Origin: Marinilabiliaceae bacterium
Lineage (GTDB): Bacteria; Bacteroidota; Bacteroidia; Bacteroidales; Marinilabiliaceae
NCBI GenBank assembly: GCA_016342595.1
Contig: JAEINY010000003.1
Span: forward strand, 1-64,000
Direction: 5' to 3'
Length of the DNA stretch: 64,000 nt
Positions 11,512 to 20,983 of this stretch are shown here, piece after piece; the first letter of the stretch is position 1; every line of letters starts with the position of its first letter. The notes under the pieces are model-generated. The model ran no database searches and was not told the origin of the DNA. It saw nothing but the letters and a program-made list of their open reading frames with translations. A program made the translations under genes and the position numbers.

Positions 11512-11871
11512 ATGGATTTAACAGGGTTTTGGCATTTTTTCGAAGAGTTTGGAGCAGGTTTTGACTTGGGTTATGCGATTTTTCATCAGGAAGGTGATCG
11601 CGTGACCGGAGCATTGGTGTATACGGAATACATAGAACTGGAATCACCCTTTGTGATTAAAGTTGATGTGCTTGGCGAGATAATGGAGGACAGGCTCTTG
11701 TTAAAGGGGCAATCCTATGAAATCATCGAATCAGTAGGTGAGATTCATTATTGCCTCGATGATCGCATGGTTATTTTAGATGATCCTATGTGGCTGGAAG
11801 GTCACAGTGTAGATGATCAGGATCTCGAAGGACGTTTCATCTTGCGTCGTATGTTTGTAGAGGAAAATTAG
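11512..11871 (+). CDS. Hypothetical small acidic beta-rich protein
   Basis: A 119-residue protein with no signal peptide or membrane helix. Its alternating hydrophobic/polar pattern (for example VTGALVYTEYIEL, DRLLLKGQSYEII) suggests a small beta-barrel of the lipocalin or avidin sort. That is only a fold impression and I do not recognise the family. It begins 7 nt after the T tract of the V-ATPase terminator, so it depends on read-through or on a promoter within the hairpin region. Asp/Glu content is high. Confidence 0.7.
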   Translation: MDLTGFWHFFEEFGAGFDLGYAIFHQEGDRVTGALVYTEYIELESPFVIKVDVLGEIMEDRLLLKGQSYEIIESVGEIHYCLDDRMVILDDPMWLEGHSVDDQDLEGRFILRRMFVEEN

Positions 11872-12195
11872 ACAATCTACAGGTTTTCGGGTGATAGTTG
11901 TGTCCTTTCTATGGACAACGAAAGAGGCCTGGAAAGGGATGAAATAGTATTCTTCAAGTATCCCAAAATTTACGAGTTCTTCCAAAAAAGTTACCTTAAA
12001 TTGGTAAAAAGTTCAAAATCGTTGATCAATACTCCCTTTTTGTAGATTGAGAAACTAACATTCTCCCCTTTTCATACGTATAAACTAATGAACGCGCGTC
12101 GTTTATCGAAAAAGTTCGATAGTGTGTCTTCTTACGGTCTTCTTGCGGCACCGGTATGAATCTTCTTTCCGCGGTAATTTTTAAAAATTAGGATT
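11872..12195. other. Gene-free interval upstream of the UspA gene
   Basis: 324 bp with no convincing gene. It contains only short inverted repeats (for example TACCTTAAATTGGTA near 11990) and no exact TAnnTTTG box. The promoter of the downstream universal stress gene must lie here but cannot be located with confidence. Confidence 0.5.
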
Positions 12196-13011
12196 ATGAA
12201 AAGGATTTTGTTGTTGACCGACTTTTCTGATACTGCCAGGAATGCCGCAATGTACGCTCTCAAGATGTTTGAAAACGAAAAAGTATACTTCGATTTATTA
12301 AATGCATATGATCTTGAGTTCAGCGGCAGTCCATACATTATGCAGGTCAAAGAAGAGTTGTCTGAAGAAAGCCTGAAAGGCTTGAAAAATGAACTGTCCC
12401 TCTTGCATCGGCGTTTTCCCAATGCACGTGTTGAACTAGCCTCCCGATTTGGATCTTTAATTGATGTCGTACAACAAGAAGTAAGTGATTTTCACCCTGA
12501 ATTAATTGTGATGGGATGTAGGGGTGAAACCGCTTTAGAAAACTTCTTATTAGGCAGCAATGCGTATGAAGTAATTAAGAATGTGGATGCAGCCATTATG
12601 GTCGTGCCCAAACACGCGAAATTCAAAAAACCGGAAAAAATTGTGTTTGCGACCGATCTGAAGGATGTGCACAAAGATGAAGTAGTTGAACCACTTCGTG
12701 ATTTGGCGCATCACTTTCATTCCGCCTTGTTGTTTGTGAATGTGCTGGAAGATGAATATGTCAATCGCTTAGATGCAGAAGAAAAGATTGCCGATCACTT
12801 TCAGGGATTGAACCTGAGCTTCAATTTTATTGAAGGTGATAATGTGAGTAAAGGAATATTGAAGTTTATGGATGATAATGATGCCGATATTGTAACTATG
12901 GTACGGCACAATGAAACGTTTTTCGAACGTTTGTTCCATCCAAGTGTGACCAAGCAAATGGTGTTACATCCCGAACATCCCATGTTAATCCTTCATGATA
13001 AGGTGAAATAA
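12196..13011 (+). CDS. Tandem-domain universal stress protein (UspA family)
   Basis: 271 residues forming two consecutive Usp domains (about 1-140 and 145-271). The first domain keeps an ATP-binding motif, G107-C-R-G110 then nine residues to G120-S121. The second lacks the glycine motif (MVRHNETFFERLF at the equivalent place), so probably only the first binds nucleotide. Tandem Usp proteins of this size are common in Bacteroidota and accumulate under stress. It is a single-gene unit ending in a bidirectional terminator shared with the convergent transporter gene. Confidence 0.92.
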   Translation: MKRILLLTDFSDTARNAAMYALKMFENEKVYFDLLNAYDLEFSGSPYIMQVKEELSEESLKGLKNELSLLHRRFPNARVELASRFGSLIDVVQQEVSDFHPELIVMGCRGETALENFLLGSNAYEVIKNVDAAIMVVPKHAKFKKPEKIVFATDLKDVHKDEVVEPLRDLAHHFHSALLFVNVLEDEYVNRLDAEEKIADHFQGLNLSFNFIEGDNVSKGILKFMDDNDADIVTMVRHNETFFERLFHPSVTKQMVLHPEHPMLILHDKVK

Positions 13012-13040
13012 AAAAAAGAGGCCCAAGGGCCTCTTTTTTT
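13011..13040. terminator. Bidirectional intrinsic terminator
   Basis: A near-perfect inverted repeat: A-run plus GAGGCCC (13011-13024), loop AA, GGGCCTC plus T-run (13027-13040). The A run on one side and T run on the other give a U tract in both directions. It serves the Usp gene on + and the peptide transporter on -. Confidence 0.93.
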
Positions 13041-13058
13041 ATATGTAAAAATCATTGT

Positions 13059-14624
13059 TTACTTAGCAACTCTTTCTAGCCACTTTACCATACCTAGCAT
13101 TACAAACATTGAAAGGGCACAAGCAGCAACAAATACAAACCATGTTAACCACATTGGACTGTTAGTGTACAAGATACCACCAATAAATAGGATAGAGTTA
13201 CCGAGTGCAGTTGCAGCTAACCAAGCTCCTTGCATAATACCTTGCATGTGAGGAGGCGCTACTTTTGCTACAAATGCGATTCCGAGAGGACTAATAAATA
13301 ACTCAGCTACTGTAAGGATGAAATATAAGCCAACCATAATCCATGGAGTTAACTTAATTGCTTCAATAGCCTCAGGTGACATTCCTGCTAATTCAGCTTT
13401 CGTTGGTACAGCAAAAGAGTATACCATTAAGAATACATAAGCCAAAGCTGCAATTCCCATACCGAATGCAATCTTTTTAGGAGTAGAAAGGTTAATTCTT
13501 TTTTTCTCTAGGAATCCGAAGAACCATACAATTACAGGAGTTAAGAATACTACGAAGATTGGGTTAACAGCAGCAAATATTTCTGCACCAATAATCTGAG
13601 TGAACCCTAAATCAATTTTAATAGCACTCAAATCTATATAGTCTCTAGCAAAGTAAGTTAATGAGTATCCATTTTGGTGGAATGCAAACCAGAAGAAAAT
13701 AACAACACCAAATACTGCAAATAAAGCATATACACGTTGCTTAATTTCTTTAACATCCATTTGGATTTCTTCTTTTGAAGGGCCTTCCTTGTCAGCTTTT
13801 TTAGCTTTAGCAGACATGTCAGGGAACTTTGATTTATTTACTATATAAATAATCAATGATACTCCCATCATGATAATCGCTGACATAAAAGCGTATTGAA
13901 AACCAGCACTAAATACGTTCAGGTAATCGTTAACAAAAGTGTTTAAGTCAGTTATAGCACTTCCATCAGCCATTACTTCTTTTGCATAAGTAGTTAACTG
14001 AGCCATTCTCTCAGTTGGCATTGCAGTACCTGCTTTAGCATGACCAATATATTCGTGACATAATTCAGGTAAAGAAGAATTATATAAGAAGTTGTTTGTT
14101 TTTAACCACCAGTTACGAACACCTACTGCAATGAAAGGAGCAAAAAGAGCACCAATATTGATAAACATATAGAATAACTGGAATCCTGATTCTCTTTTGT
14201 CCCTGAACTCTTTCTTGTCGTACATTTGTCCTACAAGAGCTTGTAAGTTACCTTTAAATAATCCGTTACCAAATGCAATAACAAATAAGCCGAAGCAAGT
14301 AATACTTAAATACAAAGCATAACTTGGTACAGGCGTAGGTGTCGGGATAGCAATCATTACATAACCCAAAGCCATTATAATGATACCAGTGAGAATTGTC
14401 CCCTTGTAATTTTTTGTTTTGTCGGCAATTCTACCGCCAACTAAAGCCAATAAGTAAATAGAGGCATAAAAGGCAGAATAAATATATCCTGTTGTTGTTT
14501 CTGATAAACCGAACTTAGCAGAAATAAATAACGTCAAGATTGCCATCATAATATAGAAGCCAAAACGTTCTCCCATATTAGCTAATGCCGCAGCAATCAT
14601 TCCTTTAGGATGTCCTTTAAACAT
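13059..14624 (-). CDS. POT/PTR2 family peptide transporter
   Basis: A 521-residue integral membrane protein with 12-14 helices of the proton-dependent oligopeptide transporter family, opening MFKGHPKGMIAAALANMGER. The family's ExxERF coupling motif on helix 1 reads N16-M-G-E19-R20-F here, so the first Glu is replaced by Asn. Large hydrophilic insertions lie between helices (about residues 180-235 and 265-300). It imports di- and tripeptides into the cytoplasm, which fits the PepD dipeptidase encoded 3 kb away. Its own promoter has a perfect Bacteroidota match. Confidence 0.93.
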   Translation of the reverse strand: MFKGHPKGMIAAALANMGERFGFYIMMAILTLFISAKFGLSETTTGYIYSAFYASIYLLALVGGRIADKTKNYKGTILTGIIIMALGYVMIAIPTPTPVPSYALYLSITCFGLFVIAFGNGLFKGNLQALVGQMYDKKEFRDKRESGFQLFYMFINIGALFAPFIAVGVRNWWLKTNNFLYNSSLPELCHEYIGHAKAGTAMPTERMAQLTTYAKEVMADGSAITDLNTFVNDYLNVFSAGFQYAFMSAIIMMGVSLIIYIVNKSKFPDMSAKAKKADKEGPSKEEIQMDVKEIKQRVYALFAVFGVVIFFWFAFHQNGYSLTYFARDYIDLSAIKIDLGFTQIIGAEIFAAVNPIFVVFLTPVIVWFFGFLEKKRINLSTPKKIAFGMGIAALAYVFLMVYSFAVPTKAELAGMSPEAIEAIKLTPWIMVGLYFILTVAELFISPLGIAFVAKVAPPHMQGIMQGAWLAATALGNSILFIGGILYTNSPMWLTWFVFVAACALSMFVMLGMVKWLERVAK

Positions 14625-14937
14625 ATCTCGTTAATTTTTAGTTAGTTATTTTTTATGTTCGAAACAAAAATAGATAAATTTGCTTCTCTTACAAATCGTA
14701 AGTGTCAGTGTTCTGATTGATTGTATTTTAAGTTGCTGATGAGTAGGGGGTAGCGGGATTGTGTTTTATAACATTTGTTCCTTATTTATACTTATTAAAG
14801 AGATCAGTTGGGATTTGTTACTCTGTTTTTCGCCCAAAGGCTGTTTTATTGAAGTAATTAAGCAGATTCTGTTCCTGATCATTCTACCTTATTATTGTAG
14901 TTTGTATATTAGAGGAATAACTCAATTTTTTCGACCC
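14625..14937. other. Divergent intergenic region, POT transporter / nnr
   Basis: 313 bp holding the transporter promoter on the minus strand. On the + strand the nnr frame is open from a GTG at 14761, but those codons give a hydrophobic, Cys-rich stretch unlike Nnr proteins and are probably untranslated leader. No exact + strand TAnnTTTG box was found. Confidence 0.5.
14665..14695 (-). promoter_or_regulatory. Bacteroidota-type promoter of the POT transporter
   Basis: Read on the minus strand: TTTG (14695-14692), 19-nt spacer, TATTTTTG (14672-14665). This matches the TTTG/TAnnTTTG consensus exactly with ideal spacing, 41 nt before the ATG. Confidence 0.8.
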
Positions 14938-16449
14938 ATGAAGATTTTTCCCGTTCGGCAGATTTCAGAAATTGATCATTTTACCATCGAAAAAGAGCCC
15001 ATCTTATCCATTAATTTGATGGAGAGAGCCGCATTAGCATTTTATAATTGGTTCTTGAAACAATTCCCATCACAAGAGGTGCATCTCCTGGTGGGACCCG
15101 GAAATAATGGGGGGGATGCCTTAGCTATTGCACGATTGTTATTGCTGGCTGGACGTAATGCTAACATTTGGCTGGTTAATCCGTTCGGCCGCTTTTCTAA
15201 AGATGCCGAGATTAATTTACACCGGTTGAAAAGCATTAATTCCGTTTGTATTAGGACTGTGGAAATGGCATCTGAATTGAAAGTTATTAGCCGGGATGCT
15301 GTGATCATTGACGGTTTGTTTGGGTCAGGACTGAATCGTTCACTGGATGGATTAGCCTTAGACGTTGTACAGCAAATCAATCAATTACCCAATACATGTG
15401 TCGCGATTGACATGCCCTCAGGTTTGTTTGGTGAAGATAACTCAGAAAATAATTCCAATGGGATTATACAAGCCCATTACACTGTCTCCTTTCAATTTCC
15501 CAAACTAGCCTTTCTAATGCCGGAAAATGAAAAGTTCGTCGGTAAATGGGAAGTGGTGGATATTGGTTTGCATCCTGAAAAAATTGATGTAACAAATACG
15601 GATTGGTATTATCATGAGCGGGATGAAATAATTGATATACTTAAACAGCCTAATAAATTTGCACACAAAGGTCAGTTTGGTCATGCCCTGTTAATGGCCG
15701 GGAGTTATGGAAAAATGGGCGCTGCGGTGTTAGCATCCAAAGGTTGTTTGAAAGCAGGGGTTGGATTGTTAACAGTTCATGTACCGCATGTGGGGTATCC
15801 CATTTTGCAGGCCGCCGTTCCGGAAGCCATGGTGAGTATTGATCGGTCTGATTATTTAGTCTCTGAATTTCCGGATCTGAGTGCCTTTAATGCCATCGGT
15901 GTAGGACCGGGTATCAGTCAAAAGCCTAATACGCAGAAAGCTTTAGTGGATTTATTGAAAAATATCAGGGACCGATCCCTGGTGTTGGATGCAGATGCTA
16001 TTAATATCCTTGCAGAACACAAAGAACTATTGACGTTATTACCTCCCAATACTATTCTTACACCGCATCCCGGTGAGTTCGATCGTTTGGCCGGAGCCAG
16101 CCGAAACGGTTATGAGCGACTTCAAAAGGCTATCGCCTTGTCTGAACAATATAAAATAGTTGTTGTACTTAAAGGGGCACACACCATTGTTATAACGCCG
16201 GCCGGACACTGTTATTTCAATTCAACAGGCAATCCGGGAATGGCGACTGCCGGGAGTGGAGATGTATTAACGGGCATCATCCTTTCACTATTAGCTCAAA
16301 AGTATGCACCTGTTGAAGCGGCTCGATTAGGTGTTTATATGCACGGGCTGGCTGGTGATATTGTTTATTTACAAGAGTCATATGAAGGCGTAACAGCAGG
16401 ATGTATCATTGAAGCGTTAGGTTCAGCATTTAAGCAATTAAGGCGATAA
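14938..16449 (+). CDS. nnr: Bifunctional NAD(P)H-hydrate epimerase/dehydratase
   Basis: 503 residues from the ATG at 14938, chosen because MKIFPVRQISEIDHFTIEKE is the standard Nnr N-terminus. The N-terminal YjeF epimerase domain has GPGNNGGD (53-60) and DGLFGSGL. The C-terminal ADP-dependent dehydratase domain has GHALLMAGSYGKMGAA, LDADAINIL, TPHPGEFDRL and NPGMATAGSGD (432-442, with catalytic Asp442). It repairs damaged NAD(P)HX back to NAD(P)H in the cytoplasm. It is an isolated housekeeping gene, and the next gene has its own promoter. Confidence 0.96.
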   Translation: MKIFPVRQISEIDHFTIEKEPILSINLMERAALAFYNWFLKQFPSQEVHLLVGPGNNGGDALAIARLLLLAGRNANIWLVNPFGRFSKDAEINLHRLKSINSVCIRTVEMASELKVISRDAVIIDGLFGSGLNRSLDGLALDVVQQINQLPNTCVAIDMPSGLFGEDNSENNSNGIIQAHYTVSFQFPKLAFLMPENEKFVGKWEVVDIGLHPEKIDVTNTDWYYHERDEIIDILKQPNKFAHKGQFGHALLMAGSYGKMGAAVLASKGCLKAGVGLLTVHVPHVGYPILQAAVPEAMVSIDRSDYLVSEFPDLSAFNAIGVGPGISQKPNTQKALVDLLKNIRDRSLVLDADAINILAEHKELLTLLPPNTILTPHPGEFDRLAGASRNGYERLQKAIALSEQYKIVVVLKGAHTIVITPAGHCYFNSTGNPGMATAGSGDVLTGIILSLLAQKYAPVEAARLGVYMHGLAGDIVYLQESYEGVTAGCIIEALGSAFKQLRR

Positions 16450-16457
16450 TTATCATC

Positions 16458-16487
16458 TTGGGATTTTAATTTTTTCGTTTACCTTTG
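16458..16487 (+). promoter_or_regulatory. Bacteroidota-type promoter of the DUF4831 gene
   Basis: TTG 16458-16460, 19-nt spacer, TACCTTTG 16480-16487: an exact TAnnTTTG box. It lies right after the nnr stop and about 70 nt before the ATG at 16561, giving a leader of about 65 nt. It probably drives the DUF4831-pepD-MFS unit. Confidence 0.8.
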
Positions 16488-16560
16488 AAGCTGGCCTGTT
16501 TTTTGTTAAAAAGAAATGTTTTCCAACTATTCAGACCCGATAGAAAAAGTAACTTATAAG

Positions 16561-17667
16561 ATGAAGAAAGCAATATTATCTCTGTTAACAGGAGTGATTC
16601 TACTTTCCTGTGCTTCTGAGCAAACGATTCCTTCAAAAGTAAATGTGAAGGAGGTTAATACCTTAACCAATGCCACTGCTAACGCACTGGTTTATTCACT
16701 GCCAACAACGGTTATTCGTGTGGAAGTCGATGTGGAGAAAACCATTAGTAAAGTCGGTCCCTTTTATCGCTACTCGCAAAAAATGTTGAATGTCACTGAT
16801 GTTGTGACTGAAGATAAGGAGGAGTGGCAAATCAAAAAGGTGCGTATCAAAACGGTCGGAAAGCCGGATAGTGATAAGCGGTTTAATGTTGCGTTCTCCG
16901 GGCAATCGGTAGCTCCATTTTTGAATTTAACCGACGACGGTATTTTAGCTGGTGTTAATTTAAAGCAAGTACCGCCGTATGAATCTTCTTTAATGGATTA
17001 TTCTTCAGCGGAACTCCCTCAATTGAAAGATGTGAATTTTAATAATGTATCCATGCTGGAAAAGCAGTTGGTGAAAACATCTACTGCTGCCATGGCCGAG
17101 GAAGCTGCCAACTTTATCTATAAAGTACGTAAGCGCCGATTTAAAATATTAGCCAGTGATTATGAAAATCTACCCCCTGATGGTCTTTCTTATGAAGTAT
17201 CGGTACGAGAGCTGAATCAATTGGAAACTGATTTTATGGAGTTGTTCATTGGTAAAAAGCAATCCTATCAAACCACTCAGGTGTTTGAAGTGATGGCTGA
17301 ACCATTGGCGGTTAATAATACAGTATTATTTCGTTTTTCTACACTGAAAGGGATTGTTGATAAAATGGATTTAAGTGGAACACCGGTATATGTGGAGGTA
17401 GAAGTTGATAATCAAAAAACATTGCCCGATCAGCCAAACATTGATCACAAGAATAAAGTGGAGATTCGCAATGGACTCTACTATTGCCGGCCTGCCAAAG
17501 CAAGGGTTAAAATTATCGATCGGAATATTCTGTTGAATCAAAAGGAAGTTTATTTGGCACAATATGGTCAGGTGTTATCCATGCCATCCGAAGTATTGGA
17601 ACGCGATGATGTACGTATTGAATTGAATCCGGTGACAGGTGCCTTGAAAAGTATTTCGAAAGAGTAA
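16561..17667 (+). CDS. DUF4831 family lipoprotein
   Basis: 368 residues from the ATG at 16561; an upstream in-frame ATG at 16516 would add 15 residues before the signal sequence and is unlikely. MKKAILSLLTGVILLSC17 is a lipoprotein signal with lipobox LLSC. The rest (TNALVYSLPTTVIRVEVDVE, DVVTEDKEEWQI) matches the Bacteroidota-specific DUF4831 family as I remember it; function unknown. It is predicted anchored in the outer membrane facing the periplasm or surface. pepD follows after 43 nt, so co-transcription is likely. Confidence 0.85.
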   Translation: MKKAILSLLTGVILLSCASEQTIPSKVNVKEVNTLTNATANALVYSLPTTVIRVEVDVEKTISKVGPFYRYSQKMLNVTDVVTEDKEEWQIKKVRIKTVGKPDSDKRFNVAFSGQSVAPFLNLTDDGILAGVNLKQVPPYESSLMDYSSAELPQLKDVNFNNVSMLEKQLVKTSTAAMAEEAANFIYKVRKRRFKILASDYENLPPDGLSYEVSVRELNQLETDFMELFIGKKQSYQTTQVFEVMAEPLAVNNTVLFRFSTLKGIVDKMDLSGTPVYVEVEVDNQKTLPDQPNIDHKNKVEIRNGLYYCRPAKARVKIIDRNILLNQKEVYLAQYGQVLSMPSEVLERDDVRIELNPVTGALKSISKE

Positions 17668-17710
17668 TAAAAATAAATATAAACAGAAAATCCCCCTTAA
17701 AAATCGAGTT

Positions 17711-19174
17711 ATGAGTAACGAAATTGCGAAGTTACACCCACAGGGCTTGTGGGAAAGCTTTTATAAATTAACACAAATTCCACGGCCTTCGAAAAAAGAA
17801 GGTAAGGCCATTGATTTCATCGAGCAATTCGGGAAAAACCTGGGCTTAGAAACGATTCGTGATGAGGTTGGTAACGTGATCATTCGTAAACCAGCTACAC
17901 CGGGTATGGAAGACCGTAAAGGTGTGATTTTACAAGGACACATTGATATGGTGCCGCAAAAGAACAGCGATAAGGATCACAACTTCGAAACCGATCCCAT
18001 CGAAACAATGATCGAAGATGGTTGGGTAACAGCCAATGGAACAACTTTGGGTGCTGATAACGGAATGGGTGTGGCGGCTGCCATGGCTGTTTTGCAAGCA
18101 ACTGATTTGGTACACGGTCCTGTTGAAGCCTTAATTACCATGGATGAAGAGGCGGGTATGACTGGCGCAAACGCTTTGAAGCCAGGTTTATTGAAAGGTG
18201 ATATCCTGTTGAACATGGATTCAGAGGATGAGGGTGAATTATACGTTGGTTGTGCCGGTGGTGCAGATGCTAACATTGCCTTCAAATATACCGATGCCGA
18301 AGTACCTGCTGGTTCAGTGGCTTTCAAATTAAGTCTGACTGGTTTGAAAGGTGGTCATTCCGGAATGGATATTAACATCGGACGTGCTAACGCCAATAAG
18401 TTATTGTTCCGTTTCATGAAGTTCGCGGTAGCCAGCTTAGATGCCCGTTTGGCTTCTATTGATGGCGGTAGTCTGCGTAATGCCATTCCTCGGGAAGCAT
18501 TTGCTGTGGTGACTTTGCCAGCGGATAACGCCGATGAATTGATCGAAGCAATCGAAGAATTTGAAGATATCTACAAAGCTGAATATGCAGGTGTGGAGCC
18601 AAGTATTCAGTTTGTAGCAGATAAAACAGATGTGCCTGCTTCATTGATTGATGAAGTGACTCAAGATGACTTGATCAATGCCATACAAGGATGTCCCAAT
18701 GGCATGATGCGCATGAGTAGCGATATGGAAGGATTAGTAGAGACTTCTACTAACCTGGCTATTATTAAATCGGATAACGGGGTCATTGATGTGAAATGTT
18801 TAATCCGTAGCTCCGTGGATTCAGCAAAAGAAGATTTAGAGTCATCCATTGAGAGTGTATTCCGTTTAGCTGGTGCCGAAGTATACTTTGGTGGTCAGTA
18901 TCCGGGATGGAAACCAAATATGGATTCTCCTATCCTGAAGACGATGCAGGAAGTGTACAATAACAAATGGGGGAAAATTCCTGAGATTAAAGGTATTCAT
19001 GCTGGTTTGGAGTGTGGTATCCTGGGCAGTGCCTATCCGCATTGGGATATGATTTCCTTTGGACCAACCATTCGTTTCCCGCACTCACCCGATGAAAAAG
19101 TAAACATCGAAACATGTGAGAAATTCTGGGATTACCTGGTTGAAACAATGAAAAATATTCCGGTGAAAGCCTAA
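17711..19174 (+). CDS. pepD: Aminoacyl-histidine dipeptidase (M20 family)
   Basis: A 487-residue cytosolic di-zinc peptidase. Metal-site residues are visible: H77 and D79 in GHIDMVPQ, D116 in TLGADNGMG, and E146/E147 in TMDEEAGMTG. The dimerisation (lid) domain contains GLKGGHSGMDI. PepD cleaves a wide range of dipeptides including Xaa-His, finishing breakdown of peptides imported by carriers. It sits 24 nt before a transporter gene with which it is almost certainly co-transcribed. Confidence 0.96.
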   Translation: MSNEIAKLHPQGLWESFYKLTQIPRPSKKEGKAIDFIEQFGKNLGLETIRDEVGNVIIRKPATPGMEDRKGVILQGHIDMVPQKNSDKDHNFETDPIETMIEDGWVTANGTTLGADNGMGVAAAMAVLQATDLVHGPVEALITMDEEAGMTGANALKPGLLKGDILLNMDSEDEGELYVGCAGGADANIAFKYTDAEVPAGSVAFKLSLTGLKGGHSGMDINIGRANANKLLFRFMKFAVASLDARLASIDGGSLRNAIPREAFAVVTLPADNADELIEAIEEFEDIYKAEYAGVEPSIQFVADKTDVPASLIDEVTQDDLINAIQGCPNGMMRMSSDMEGLVETSTNLAIIKSDNGVIDVKCLIRSSVDSAKEDLESSIESVFRLAGAEVYFGGQYPGWKPNMDSPILKTMQEVYNNKWGKIPEIKGIHAGLECGILGSAYPHWDMISFGPTIRFPHSPDEKVNIETCEKFWDYLVETMKNIPVKA

Positions 19175-19198
19175 TTTGAATGTGTTTAATAACAAATA

Positions 19199-20827
19199 AT
19201 GGAAGCAATTAAAAAAACGTTAAAAGACAATGCTGCCATGCGTTGGTTGGTACTTGTCCTTGTAAGTACATTACTTTTCTCAACATACTGGTTTCAGGAT
19301 TTCTTCGGATCGTTAAAAGGTCTGATGGATTCCGAGTTAGGTATCAATAGTGAAGAGTTTGGTCGCATGCTTGGTATGACAACCATTGCCAATATCTTTG
19401 GTATGATCATCGTTGGTGGTATCATCCTGGATAAATGGGGTATTCGTATTGCCGGTTTAGCTTTTGGTGGATTAGCTACCTTAGGTGCTGCTATTTCAGC
19501 CATGGCTGCTGCTGGTTTCTTTGGTGATGATAAATCAGTCATGTTAACCTGGATGATCATTGGTCGTGTCATGTTCGGATCTGGTCTGGAGGTTGTCTGT
19601 GTGGTTGCAACACGTACCATTGTGAAGTGGTTTAAAGGCTATGAATTAGCACTAGCCATGGCTATTAATATGGGCTTTGGCCGTTTAGGTTCTGCCCTTG
19701 GATTAGCTATTTCATTGGACATTGGTGGAGGCGCTGTTTCTCCATCGGTAACTTTTGCCGCTGCTCTGATTGGAATCTCCTTGTTAATGTTTGTCATCTA
19801 CCTGTTCTTTGATATCAAATTGGACAAACAGATTGGTGCTGGTTCTATAGAAGGTGCCGATGATGAAGAGTTCAAATTTAGCGATCTGATTAAATTGATG
19901 ACCAATAAGTCATTTGTTTTTATTGCTTTATTGTGTGTGTCTTTTTATGCTGCAGTGTTTCCGTTTATTCAATATGCTCCTGATTTATTAGTGAATAAAT
20001 TTGGATTCTCATACGCGTTACCAGAAGCTGGTAATTTTCAGTTGTTCGGAAGTAATTCTATTGGAACGGCTTCCATCTATATTCTGTTGTTTATTTTTGG
20101 CTTGGCCTTTTCGATGGTACCATCGAAAATGAGGTCATTTCCTGCTAAAGTGGTCAGCATTGTGATCATTGGTGCTTTGTTTGGTGCGTTTGTTTACAGC
20201 TTGAAAGATGTATTTAGCGTATGGTTAGTAAATGGACCCAAAACAGCTTCTTTAATCCCAATGGGAACAATTTTATTTACACCCATCTTTGGTAGCTATG
20301 TAGATAAAAATGGTAAAGCAGCCTCTTTAATGATTTTAGGATCATTATTGTTAATCTTTGCCCACCTTTCTTTATCAGTATTCCAAAGTGAGTTGTTAGG
20401 ATATTTCGGACTACTTAGTTTAGGTGTTGCCTTCTCTTTAGTGCCTGCTGCCATGTGGCCTTCTGTTGCTAAGATTGTTGCGGAGAATCGTTTAGGTACT
20501 GCTTATGCATCGATGTTCACCGTTCAGAATTGGGGTTTGGGTCTTTTCTTCTGGGGAATTGGTGCGTTATTGAATGCCGTGAATCCTTCTGTGATCAAGA
20601 TAACTGAAGATTTTCGTGCGAAATTTGAAGCAGCCGGTTTAAGCAAAGTTGAAATTGCTGAAAAAATTGACGCCTTGAAATTATCTGATCAAATTCCACC
20701 ATTTGATTATACCATTCCAATTTTAGTATTGGTGTTATGTGGTGTGATTTCAATCTTCTTATCATTTATGCTGAAAAAATCAGATAGAGAACAAGGATAC
20801 GGATTAGAAAATCCATCTAACGGATAG
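19199..20827 (+). CDS. MFS transporter, MFSD1-like (candidate dipeptide carrier)
   Basis: 542 residues with about 12 membrane helices, a long first hydrophilic segment and the MFS helix 2-3 loop (GGIILDKWGIRIAG). The overall look (FQDFFGSLKGLM, GRVMFGSGLE) resembles the MFSD1-like branch, whose mammalian member moves dipeptides across lysosomal membranes. It lies 24 nt after pepD, which supports a dipeptide substrate. The family assignment is from memory and the substrate is inference. A C-terminal cytoplasmic tail of about 25 residues follows the last helix. Confidence 0.85.
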   Translation: MEAIKKTLKDNAAMRWLVLVLVSTLLFSTYWFQDFFGSLKGLMDSELGINSEEFGRMLGMTTIANIFGMIIVGGIILDKWGIRIAGLAFGGLATLGAAISAMAAAGFFGDDKSVMLTWMIIGRVMFGSGLEVVCVVATRTIVKWFKGYELALAMAINMGFGRLGSALGLAISLDIGGGAVSPSVTFAAALIGISLLMFVIYLFFDIKLDKQIGAGSIEGADDEEFKFSDLIKLMTNKSFVFIALLCVSFYAAVFPFIQYAPDLLVNKFGFSYALPEAGNFQLFGSNSIGTASIYILLFIFGLAFSMVPSKMRSFPAKVVSIVIIGALFGAFVYSLKDVFSVWLVNGPKTASLIPMGTILFTPIFGSYVDKNGKAASLMILGSLLLIFAHLSLSVFQSELLGYFGLLSLGVAFSLVPAAMWPSVAKIVAENRLGTAYASMFTVQNWGLGLFFWGIGALLNAVNPSVIKITEDFRAKFEAAGLSKVEIAEKIDALKLSDQIPPFDYTIPILVLVLCGVISIFLSFMLKKSDREQGYGLENPSNG

Positions 20828-20850
20828 TACCTTTTTTAGATAACGATTTG

Positions 20851-20881
20851 AAAGAGCTGCCTTTGAGGTGGCTCTTTTTTT
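20851..20881 (+). terminator. Intrinsic terminator after the MFS gene
   Basis: 11-bp stem with two G-T wobbles, AAAGAGCTGCC (20851-20861) / GGTGGCTCTTT (20867-20877), loop TTTGA, followed by T's. It lies 24 nt after the MFS stop and closes the DUF4831-pepD-MFS unit. Confidence 0.88.
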
Positions 20882-20983
20882 ATGTTGTAAAACAGATCAA
20901 AGTCGTGAAAGATTGTGATTTATATTCTTTTGCTGAGCTGTTTTTTTCTATTTTGCTTGCCTTAATTTTAATGAAATTTAACA

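Noticed and set aside
14761-14937. 59-codon N-terminal extension of Nnr from a GTG
   Set aside because: The extension is not Nnr-like, and the ATG at 14938 begins exactly at the conserved N-terminus.
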